Source of the DNA: Cricetomys ansorgei
Lineage: Eukaryota; Chordata; Mammalia; Rodentia; Nesomyidae
DNA: 64,000 bases
Direction of reading: 5' to 3'
NCBI GenBank assembly: GCA_026225945.1
Contig: JAMJFZ010000107.1
Coordinates: 44,382,501 to 44,446,500, forward strand
This document shows positions 21,118-31,293 of this stretch, one piece after another. Positions within the stretch are counted from its first letter, which is position 1; each line of letters opens with the position of its first letter. Position numbers and translations under genes: made by a program. The notes under the pieces were generated by a model that saw nothing but the letters and a program-made list of their open reading frames with translations, was not told the origin of the DNA and did not search any database.

Positions 21118-21194
21118 CTCTCCTCTCCCCTCCTGTGCCCTCCCCTTCCCTTCCTTCCCCTTCCACCCCGCCCCTTCCTTCTCTTCCTCTCCTC
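21118..21194. repeat. polypyrimidine tract
   Basis: Nearly pure C/T, again at the tail side of an antisense B1. Confidence 0.85.
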
Positions 21195-21294
21195 CTTTTT
21201 GGTTTTGAGATAAAATCTTACTATGTTGAGTCTTGTACTGTCAGATTCTAGTGATACTCCCTGGGACAATAGGCACACATCACTTTCTCCAGCT
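21195..21294 (-). mobile_element. B1F/PB1-like SINE, antisense, partial
   Basis: TTTTGGTTTTGAGATAAAATCTTACTATGTTGAG then CCTGGGACAATAGGCACACATCACTTTCTCCAGCT follows the two ends of a reversed B1 with an internal loss in the middle. Confidence 0.6.
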
Positions 21295-22411
21295 TATTGT
21301 GATTCTAAACAATCTGAAAGAGTTTTAGTTCCAATAATCCAATACCCAAATACCTCAAGGTCTAAATTTGCAGTCTTTTGATTTCAGGGTATTTTTTTAA
21401 ATGTGTGTTTGTTCATATTTGATTTTAAACTCACAAAAGTTGATCTACAACAGAAGAAGTCAGCCATCTCATGCAGAGGTGGCTTTTGTCCGGAAAGCTT
21501 CATGTGCTTCTGCTGAAAGTCACAGGCACCATGACTTCTGCCTTTGCTAAAAAAATACCCAAGAAGGGGAAAGACTGACTTGCTTTCTTCTCTCTTTTTT
21601 TTTTAAATAGTATGTGGAATCATGTTACCTTTCATGATTTCCACAGTCTGAGGTTCAGCTTTCATGTCTGAAGTCCACCACTCAGCCTCCCACGCGCACA
21701 CAGAGACAAAATCGCCTGTCTTCAGCCCTCTGCTGGGTGCCCCATTTCTCTTGTGGTTTCCCTTATTTTATGTGAGCCATCCAATTAATTATCTTTCCTC
21801 GGCCATAACAGAAGATATCCTTGCTTTTTCTCCCAGAGAGCTTATGAAGGGACCAGTTCTCCTCCTCATGATGCTTTATGGGGAGCGCTCTTTGGGGCTT
21901 TCTGAGGCGAGTTGGTGGTGATGGTGATTGTATTGGTGATGGAGGAGATGGGTGAAGTAAAAACAGGTAAGATTTAGGGCTGCCCGATGTACTGTAGGAA
22001 CCATGGGCATAAAGCTGACACAATGGCTAGAGAAGCAAGGCGAACTGTTTCAAAGAGTCAATGAAATCCTGCTATTTTTGTGCAGTGTTCGTATTTGCCC
22101 TGTATTTTTCAGTTCTTTAATTGGTCTAGAGTAAGGGAGAAACACACTACTGCTTTAGCAAGAGAGATCCACACTGGGTGTCTGTTTGTGTTCTTTTGAG
22201 TAGCACTCGTATTGATTGCCTCAGTTGCTCAGAGCATGTGGAAAGGCAGCAAATCTCTTTGGGCTTGTCATATGATAAAATAACCTTTGAAATGACAACT
22301 ACAAATTAAATATTCACACAGTAGCTGAGTATCAAATTTAAATATAAAATAAAACAAACATAATTTTTTAAAAAATTTGCTCTAAGATCATAAAATATTT
22401 AATAAACAAAC
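21295..22411. other. unique non-coding stretch
   Basis: Nothing recognised; open frames are short and overlap on both strands. Confidence 0.4.
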
Positions 22412-22425
22412 TATATATATGTGTG

Positions 22426-22473
<48 letters not shown>

Positions 22474-22500
22474 AAGAGGGGGGGAGGTGGAGAGAGAGAG
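22412..22500. repeat. TA/TG/(CA)n/GA-rich simple repeat
   Basis: A TATATG tract runs into about twenty CA units, then ATAT, a G-run and a GA tract. Confidence 0.95.
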
Positions 22501-22694
22501 TGTACAGAAGTTACTTGACAGGACCTAGTTCCTTGGTTCAGCTGTTTGGCCCATTTCTGATGGCATGGGAACATGGAAGCATCTAAGCTCTATGCTGTTG
22601 AACCACTTAGACTTATGTTGTAGGGAGAAATCCAACAAGAGGAAAGGTGGTCTGCTTGAAATGACAGCATGCGTGTGAGACTATGTGAATAAAT

Positions 22695-22790
22695 GTGTAT
22701 ATATCTAATGTATATATATGTATATATATATATATGTATGTGTGTATGTAGGGGTGTGTGTGCGTGTGTGCATGTATGAGAGAGAGGGAG
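22695..22790. repeat. TATG/TG/GA simple repeat
   Basis: Mixed TATATG, TGTG and GAGA units. Together with 22412-22500 this makes two neighbouring purine-pyrimidine alternating regions. Confidence 0.85.
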
Positions 22791-24339
22791 AGCATAGCAT
22801 GCATGCACATCTACTTGTGTGCACTGAGGGTAGTAGTGGTTCTGACCTTGGCCTTAATAATTCCATTTTAGCATGCTGTCCCCTGAGTTACTTTTACAGA
22901 GTTCTTTGTACTTGTAAGGCCATAATCAGAAAATAATTATGTTGGGGATTTCTAGAATCCTGCTCCTTCTAATGTTTTATGAAGTCTTGATTAAAGAAGG
23001 AACTTAAATACTTGTGCAGAGTTACAATACCTGTAGTTTCAGTTGAAATATTTCATTCAGAAAATGGACATTTTGATTTCTCATGTTTATTAGTTCTTTT
23101 ATTATTTTTTTTTTGGTATTCAAATATAAATCAAAGAACACATCAAAGAACCTCATTTTTCTGCCCAAAGGAAATGAGTCTAAACTCATGGTAGAAAGGC
23201 TGGATAAGCAAAAATTGTTTTATGAGTATAAATTAGGCCTAGGATGATTGTTATAGTCAATTATATAGTTATATGACTTAAAGAAGGGAATATGGGAGAA
23301 GAATATGTCCTTGTAGAAAAAAAAATGTATTTCCCAGGAAGAGACAAAGGAATACTAATGAGTACACAGAGAAAGCTATTTGTGATAGAGTCAAGACTAA
23401 TACACCGAGAGAGTGAAACCACAAGAGTCATGCTCTAAAATTCTGTCAGGCAAGCTGATTTGTCAGCTCATTGTGAAGGAGTGCTGTGGTGAACATCTGC
23501 TTTCAACAAAAAAGGCAAATATCAAGGCTCCAACAATTCCAGGCATGCTCCCAAGAAGTAACTCTGCTCAAGCTAATTCATGTTAGATGCGCATTTCCAG
23601 TTACTGCTGGAATTCCAGGCAGTGCGCTGATTTGGTCAACAAACGGATAGCATGACAGATCAGATACAATCAGACTAATTCTCATCTTCCCTGCATACAC
23701 AGGAAGGTAAATTACTCCAAAGGCCTGGAGGGATGCTCTTGGATGCATTTCAAAACGACATACAGTGGAAAGAGAATGTCTGCAAGACAGCACAGATTGT
23801 GTGGGTCTTAACTCCAGTTCTGTTTTCAATATTTTAAAGCCTGGCACTTTCTGGAATATTGACCAAGGTCAGAAGTATTCAGAAGTGGAGAGTAAATTTG
23901 TAGTTCTTCCAGGGAGTCAAGACAAGACTCACAGGGGGAGAATAGGAAAAGAATTTTTGTTGTAAGGTGACCAGGAGTATAAGTTACTCAGTAGGTCTTG
24001 ATGTACCTAGTGACAGATATTAGCTGCTATGTTGAATGTGCTCAATTTTCACTTAAGGTCTCCTGCTGTCTTCTTCTAGAGCATCTTTTATGATGTGCTA
24101 TGGAAAATTGAAAGATAAGAATGCATTTGTAAGGTGTTTGACACCTATGGTTCTGAATGCAAATTAGGTCTACGTGACTTAGCAACAATCGTGCAGCATT
24201 TGGAGGGGTGGAATCACACAGAAGACAGTAAAAACCACATTGTCATTGTGTGTGGTCATTTTCCACAGGCCAGCATTTATAGAGAGCTGAGTCCTTCACT
24301 CCAGTAGAATTTAGAGTCTCTGGTGGATTATCCATCTGA
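22791..24339. other. unique non-coding stretch
   Basis: About 1.5 kb without a recognisable repeat. No credible exon seen. Confidence 0.4.
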
Positions 24340-24770
24340 TGGATCTAATGGATGGATGCTCCTTTTTCCAAGGAGATTTTCCAGTTCTTCTCATCAGGAG
24401 CTGGGATCTGTTCTCCACTCTATAATTGTGGTCTGTCTGTGGGACTTGCTTTAGTTAACAGAATGGTGTGGAATAATGGTGTGCCTGTTTCATGCCTAAA
24501 CCTCAAAAAAAAAAAAAAAAAAGAAAAAGCCCTTGAATTTATTTTTGTTTGTTTTTGCTTTTGGAACCCTGTCTGCACTGACCACAAGAACACACATACA
24601 TCATCTCAACTTCCATAGACCAGTTAGTCCCCAACCAGCCCTGAGCAGAACCAGATAGCAGACACATGGTGTGAGCAAAATAGAATGATTAGATCATTGT
24701 TGGGTGCCATAATGTCTTGTTGGTTGTGCATCATTACTATGGAAACAGAAAATAGAAACAGTGCTTAGTT
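24340..24770 (+). mobile_element. MLT1-type MaLR LTR with inserted A-tract
   Basis: TTCTCATCAGGAGCTGGGATCTGTTCTCCACTC, GTGGGACTTGCTTTAGTTAACAGAATG, GGTGTGCCTGTTTCATGCCTAAACCTC, TTTTGGAACCCTGTCTGCACTGACCAC and GCAGACACATGGTGTGAG follow MLT1 in order. An A-run of about 17 bases and further A/T-rich sequence (24507-24560) interrupt the position where the consensus has AAGAGGCC. Ancient, pre-rodent insertion. Confidence 0.7.
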
Positions 24771-24831
24771 TTGAAATCTGTGTGTATGTTGAGAGGCACT
24801 TACAGCAGAGGTGAATGGACTTGTCACGTCA

Positions 24832-25200
24832 GGGTTCTAGTGTTCTAGTTTCTGTTTCTGAGATAAGGCACTTTTGCCAAAAGCAACTCAGGAGATAAAG
24901 GGTTTATTTGGCTTGTACTTCCAGGTGACAGATCACTGGCATTGAGGAACTAAAGTAGGAGTTTGGAAAGGTAATCACGGAGGAGCATCACATGCTGGCT
25001 ATCTCTCAGGCTTATGCTTTGGTTGATTATATAGTTCAGAACCACCTGCCCCTGGAATAATGAGTCTATGGTGGTCTGGGGCCACCATCAGTTAATCAAA
25101 ACAATCACTCACAGGAGAACCTGGTAAAGACAATTACTCAGTTGAGATCTTTTTAGGTTACTCTAGGTGGTGTCCTGTTGATAGTTAATACTAATGAGGA
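24832..25200 (-). mobile_element. ORR1-type MaLR LTR, antisense
   Basis: AAAAGCAACTCAGGAGATAAAGGGTTTATTTGGCTTGTACTTCC is the reversed 3' end of an ORR1 LTR (the + strand of the LTR would read a poly(A)-signal region and GTTGCTTTT). GGCTTATGCTTTGG...AACCACCTGCCCCTGG and TTAGGTTACTCTAGGTGG continue the reversed order to the 5' end near 25200. More diverged than the copy at 1311. Confidence 0.7.
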
Positions 25201-27533
25201 ACTACCAGTAGTGCTGATAGTTTCTGATCCCTTGGAATACAGTTTTGAAGATGCGTTCTAGAACCCACAGATTCTACTGTCAGTATCCCATTAGCTCCTT
25301 TTCTAGAAACTGATAAAATAATGGTTAGTCTAAAATGTTTAGTCAGTAATATGAGGCATACCATTGCTGGAAGCTCAATATAGATCCCATTCCTCTAGTC
25401 ATTTTGATGGGCTTGAGGCAACTAATTTGTAGGCTGTAAATGCCTCTTTGCTTGATGTATCGATGACAATTCCTGTTTCATTGAACTTTAATCCAGCTAT
25501 CATTATACCCATTGTAGCTCTTCTCTTTGCAAATCCATACTGGCTGTACATGATCCTGAGGTCTCTGGATAGAGGGTAAGTAAAGGATGCTGCTTTGGAA
25601 GTATAGCTCCCTCATCGTATGCTCTACTCCTTCCAATTTAAGAATGTTCTTTCTAAAATTATGTTTGCGAATTATGACACAAAGTTTCAGCCTTTCGCTT
25701 ATTAATTTATTCACCCATTGTGCATGTGTTTTAGAGTTTTATAATATGCCAAAATGGCTTTAGACAATTTCATAGAAAAGGCCAAATACAATTCCTTTTT
25801 TTTTTTTTTTAGCAATTCTTAGTGAACAGAGATTAAAAAAAAGACAAAAATATAAGTCAGATACTTTCATGTTTCATGTAGCAATGTATGTTACAAAGGA
25901 AACAAAGAGTCCTTTAAGGAGTTATATTAGGAGCAGTGATTATTAAAGGGCTCACTGCAGCAGCTACATTGTGCTGAACCCTGAAGGTAAGGAGCTAGCC
26001 ACTTCAAACACTATGTGGCCATAACTGTAGGTAAAGAGAATGGAGGTACAAGGACCCTACAAAGTCTGAAGTATTTGAGGTAATTAAGGAAGTGGAGAGG
26101 GAGAAGAGTGAGGATAGGGATGTTACCTTGATGAGATGCCTTTTGATCACCTTCGGGTACCTACTGTAACTGCAAAAACGTTACTTTGTGCCCCCTCTAT
26201 ATTCTTGCTTCTGTTGACTACCCCAGATTTAAACTATGACATGAGTCACCTGATAGTCACAGGCCCATTGCCCCAAGATTTTGGCTTTACTGACTGTTTA
26301 TTTTTTCTGTATCCAAAATTAAAAAAATGTCAATATTTGACATCTGTGTATTTTGTCACACTAGCTTTCCTTGGAGACGCCCTCTGCTCACTGTATTGTC
26401 AGCTCCCCATCTCCTTTCTCTTTCACATTCTCGTTTCTTCAGGGGGAAAAAAAATAAGTCCTATTTCATTTGGAAGGAAAACATCCCATATCAAAGTTTT
26501 AAATTTAAAATGAATATGTTCTTGATAGTATGTGGCTAAAATACCAAATATATGCAAACAGACCCTAGAAAGGCTAGTCCTTCCTTGGTATGTGCGTTTG
26601 CTATATTTGAATAACCAGCTACTGCTTAGTGTTTTCTCCCATGGATTATTTGATGTTGTTTCCCCTCAACCTGTCTGATTATTATGCAGCCTGTTGGTTC
26701 TTCTGCCCCCGTTCTTTCGCATCTCACAACTATACTCATGGATGATGCATGGGGATGTACTTAATTTCCTGCCTGAGTGTCAGCCACCTGCTCCAGAGTT
26801 GCTTAGAAAATGTCCTTTTATCTATTTCCTTACTTCCCAGAACCCAAATAATTGGACCACAAGAATCTGATCCTGATACTGATGATTGGATGTAGCCTCT
26901 GACCTAGGAACTCATTATCGACTACTTTGTGTTTCTATTTTATCTTGAGAACTGGAAGCATTATTGAAATGAAGCGAAAATAACGAAATTCTGGTAACAT
27001 TAATGAAATGCATTTAAATGTGGGGGACTTTATTTTCAGTGGCCGTTCATTGTTAGCTTTGGGTAACATATACTGCCAGTCTTGGAGGCTTAGTTGCAAG
27101 TTGACTGTATTGATCTTGAGTAGCTGTGAGAATCCTGCCAGATACACTGTTATTATCCATAGTATTGCAATTGTTTTTAGAGGAAAATATGAGAGCTCGT
27201 TGTTAAACAAGAATTTAGAGAGGCAGTTAGTGTTAAAACTCAAATCTCATTCTTCTACTAAGATCTCCACGTCTTGGTATCATGTTTGTAAAAAGGCACC
27301 GATTCCACACCATCATTCTCTAAACATATTTGTGTAGTTAAATGTGGCCCGTGCTACTGTCTGAGTGACTCTGCTGAGAATGACTGGGATGATTTTCATG
27401 TGAAGAGAGCTGCTTTGAGGAGTAGCAGAGTTATGATCTGAAACCAGCTACCCGTTTCCTAATGCATCCTTGCCTAATGTTGACTGTGCATAATGAGTAG
27501 CGGGAAACAACTTCAAATGAGATTGTTTTAAAG
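25201..27533. other. unique AT-rich stretch
   Basis: About 2.3 kb with only a T-run at 25797-25811. The 125-codon frame at 26136-26513 and the pair of overlapping frames at 26935-27337 on opposite strands are judged chance frames. Confidence 0.4.
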
Positions 27534-27571
27534 GTTTTTTTCTTTCTTTCTTTCTTTCTCTTTCTCTTTTT
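27534..27571. repeat. (TTTC)n microsatellite
   Basis: About six TTTC units flanked by T-runs. Confidence 0.9.
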
Positions 27572-27879
27572 TAATTGGGAATGATTAAGATATGTTTGAC
27601 TCAAAATATTGTAACCATTAAGACTATACAATTTCCCCATCAATCTCTTTGGGAGCAGTGAGAATTGAGGTAGACATTTGCAAAAAGGCAGATAAAAATC
27701 AAGTTAAAGAATTCTTAAAAATGCAAAGATTTCAAGATTTGAAGAATTCCAGAGGTATTTTAGATTACCCATAGTAAAAAGACAACTCTCCACGCTGACT
27801 CACAAAGGTGACAAGCGAGCACTGTTCTCTTCCTCTTTTCATTTTTAAATTTCTTTCCCGTAAATAGTCGATTTTCGCC

Positions 27880-27995
27880 AGGGATTTCGGAACATGCTTG
27901 TAATCCTAACACTTGGGAGTCAGGCCCAAGAAGGTTGTGGGCTCAAGGCTAACAGGATCTCCACACAGATAGCCCATCTCAAAAAGCAACAGCAA
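27880..27995 (+). mobile_element. B1F/PB1-like SINE
   Basis: ACATGCTTGTAATCCTAACACTTGGGAGTCAGGC, then GAAGGTTGTGGGCTCAAGGCTAAC and GATAGCCCATCTCAAAAAGC follow a proto-B1 from head to tail. Confidence 0.7.
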
Positions 27996-28248
27996 AAGTT
28001 TTGTTCAACTTTACATGTAATAATATTTTAATTTAATGTATCAGAGCATGACTGATAGAGTCATGTACTTATGCACCTTTTTCTATTCTACTTTCTGTCT
28101 TACTGAGAAGAAATTGATCTTCATTACCCTGGTCACTCAACTTCTATTATAAACAACATGCAGTATTATTTTGAACGTTCTTTAACTACATGCACCGTGT
28201 TTGCCTCTTAAAACTATTCTTATTTTTGAGATATAGCCATGTTCTAGC

Positions 28249-28252
28249 ACAC

Positions 28253-28290
<38 letters not shown>

Positions 28291-28325
28291 CACACACACA
28301 TGTGTATATACATATGCATATATAT
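28249..28325. repeat. (CA)n then TATG-rich microsatellite
   Basis: Around eighteen CA units, then ATGCACACACAC and TATATACATATGCATATATATGC. Confidence 0.95.
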
Positions 28326-28439
28326 GCTATTACTATAGAATACTCCATTTGCAAACATTATTTTTGATTGATTTTAATTTGCTGGACTTCTCCTCCTCTG
28401 CCCCCCAATTAGACTATTAAATTAGTTGCTTAGACTATT

Positions 28440-29770
28440 AGACTATTAAAAAAGTTGCTGCAATGACCATTTTTGAACTTTCTCCTTGTGTATGTCTGGA
28501 AAAGTTTCTTTATAGGTGATATACTTAGAAGCAGATTCCTTAAGTTGTGGCGTTTGGGCATCTTCTACTTTAGTAAATATTGTCAGAGTATTTCTGTCAA
28601 TTTGCCTCCATTAGTTCTTGATTGATAAGCCTATTCATAATTTATAGCATGAATTTTAAGTCTTGTCAGTTTGATGAGAGTATAGTACTTCTTTGTATTA
28701 AATTTCATTTCTCTGTTTTCCAGTGAAAGTAAGAAATAATGCATGTATCTATTTAGCTTATGTTGTTTGTATTTTATAAATCTCCCCCAGAAAATATCAC
28801 AGAGATATTCTTTAATATTTTCTCCTGAAAATATTACGTTTTTATTTTCTTGGGATTATAAATGAAAGTTTAACTTTATGTTATTACCATGTAAATAATC
28901 TTGTGTATGTGGTACAGGGTATCAATTATTATGCCAGCATTAGATAGCGTGTCTTATCTCTTCTAGTGATTTTAACTTTTTCCTCAGAGTGTTATCTGTG
29001 TACATAATTCTGCTCTTGATTTTAATTATTTTATTTCTCCTTTGTTCATCTTTTACGTAGCATCGGCAAATCGTAACAGCACGGAATGAGCATCATTGTC
29101 TCACAGGGCATTTCCTGTACCTCAGTCTTTAAGTTCTTCTTTCATATTTTTGCATTTGTGCTCTTCATAAAAGAGAAACCATGAACTAAATAAGCATATA
29201 TGCATGGTTACTCAACTTCATTGCTAATCAGGGAGATGGAAATGTGTTTTTCATCGTGTCTCAATAATTCACGTGTATAATGATTACAGTGAGATTTTGA
29301 TTGTAATTTCATTTCATTTCCAGAAAACCTTACCAAATTGAGCTATATACAAACTCGAATCTTCACACCCACGACAGTGGTTTACTTTGCCATTTGTTTA
29401 GTTTTCTTTTATACAATTTAAAACGTTTATTAGAGTTTTTTTTCCTATAAAGAGCTTGCATACACTTTACTAAAATGATTTCTGACAACTTAGAGCTTTT
29501 AAAAATATTTTCGCATGACATTCTCTGATTGTAACATAGAAATCTTATTCATTTTCTAAAAGTCCGATCTCATCTCCAGTAACTTTGCTGATTTTCATTA
29601 TTCTTATAACGGTGCGCTTGGGTTTTTGTACGTGTATGTTAACATTTGCCTCCAATAGTGGACGCTTTGCCTCTTTATTTCTGACTGTTTTAACTTTTAA
29701 AAGTAATCATGATTTGTTTATTTATTTTTCATTTGGAATAGCTGGACACCGTTTAGCACTTGTAGTTTGG
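28440..29770 (-). mobile_element. ancient L1M, antisense, rearranged
   Basis: GTTGCTGCAATGACC, TAGGTGATATACTTAGAAGCAG, TACTTTAGTAAATATTGTCAGAG, AATTTGCCTCCATTAG and TTGTATTAAATTTCATTTCTCTG match the reverse complement of the L1M ORF2 3' region. Farther right, CTCCAGTAACTTTGCTGATTTTC at 29574-29600 and the following AT-rich part match a more upstream reversed ORF2 segment. That order is expected for an antisense copy. A piece at about 29205-29255 reads in the opposite, sense direction, so the copy has been rearranged. No coding frame remains. Confidence 0.5.
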
Positions 29771-31259
29771 GGGCTCAGAAATGATACTTCAAAATAAGCC
29801 GCTTTGAACTTGAGGCTGAGAACACCTAAGGGAAGGAAGGAGAGGCAGGGAGGCTTTCCTGCAAGTTCCTGCATCCAAAAGATGTTTTTTCAGAGGAAGG
29901 GCCATTGGTGAGCCTTACCTCATTTGCTTACCAAACAGGGAAGATTAGCTTGTAGAAAAGACTAGAGTTTACCTAACACACAGAGCCCCAATAAACGTTG
30001 TCCCAGCTCATTCTCTTCCCCTTAGGTCCATTTATCTTCCCTTAGAATTGGATCTGTGCCTCCTTCAAAATTGCCTGCAGCTATCACTTCCTGCTCCCCA
30101 ATAAAGAATGTTTATGAACCTCTGAATCTCACTGGGCTATGGGATGCTCAGTTTCCTGAAATGCACTATGTAGTAATGATAAGCTTGCATAGCTTTTCTG
30201 TTAACCTGCCTGTTGACAGCCTAGTCTTATAGACTCAATTATTGGTCCCTTGCGAGGGTAGAGAGATGTTCCTTTACTTCCTATAGTTGACTCCAAATAG
30301 GAACAGTTACCATCTTTGGTTTGGTTTTTATTATAATTGGAATGATTTATATTAAATTAGATTTTTTCTGCACTTGGGCTTTAAATGAAGTCACTGTCTT
30401 CATAGATACATGCTACCAAAAGCAATGGAATACTGTTTTTATTATATGTATGTACATATCTGGAGTTAGGGTTCACAGAAAAGTGCAGTTATGACTCTGT
30501 TACTGCAAGAGAGATGTGGTAAAGAAGAGAGCAACACCATACCCAACTTACAGCAAAAACCCATCAAAGAGGAAACGTTTGCACTCCTGAAGTTGCAGAC
30601 AAAAGTTTCCAGGGATTTGCCTTATTCTGGCAAGAGCAGAGTATTAGGAGAGTTCACAGACATAGCTCGTTCCTCCTTGACTCAGGTTTCCAATCAGGGA
30701 GGTCCCAAAATTTTGCAACCAAGCCTCATGAAAACACACACAATGTTCCCAGCATGGGATTCTGAAGGAAATAGCTGCTTTGAGGGCAGATGCCTAGGAG
30801 CAGCCTTTACTCCTCACCACGCTGCCCCTTCTATTCTGCACAGGCTGTGCTCCTTCAGGTCATCAGTCACTGGTTCAAAGTCAGGGATGTCCCACCCCAT
30901 TGGAGGGTCTGTGGCGTCCTCACTTCCTAGCTGCTGCAAAGTGTGACAAGCGCTGAGGTTTTCTCAGAGTCTTTTTCAGCTTCAGTATTAGTAGGTGGGC
31001 TTTGTCTCAAAGAGTAAGACTTTCCTTCAAAGGAGAGAGCTCAGATTCTGAGGCTGAAAAAAAAAAAATCTCCACAAAACACTATTATATAGGTTTTGAA
31101 AGCTGCCAGAAAGTTCTTCCCTTTTACCTGGAATTTAGCAATGCTCACTTGGTTTGCTTGGCTTTTCAAAACTTCAAAACTTCAGTTTAAAACTTTAAGC
31201 AGACACCCATGGAGTCATTAGATTTACAACTTGGCATTCAGCTCTGTATGTAATTTATG
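29771..31259. other. unique non-coding stretch
   Basis: No repeat recognised. A 151-codon frame at 30491-30946 has no detectable domain and no signal or membrane segment; I do not call it a gene, but it is one of the longer repeat-free frames in the window. Confidence 0.4.
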
Positions 31260-31293
31260 CAAAAAACAAAAACAAAAACAAAAAAAAAAACAA
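31260..31293. repeat. A-rich (CA5)n tract
   Basis: A-runs separated by single C residues. Confidence 0.8.

Noticed and set aside
30491..30946. 151-codon open frame in repeat-poor DNA
   Set aside because: Composition is unremarkable, no motif, no neighbouring exon signals. Kept as non-coding; a cross-species substitution test would settle it.
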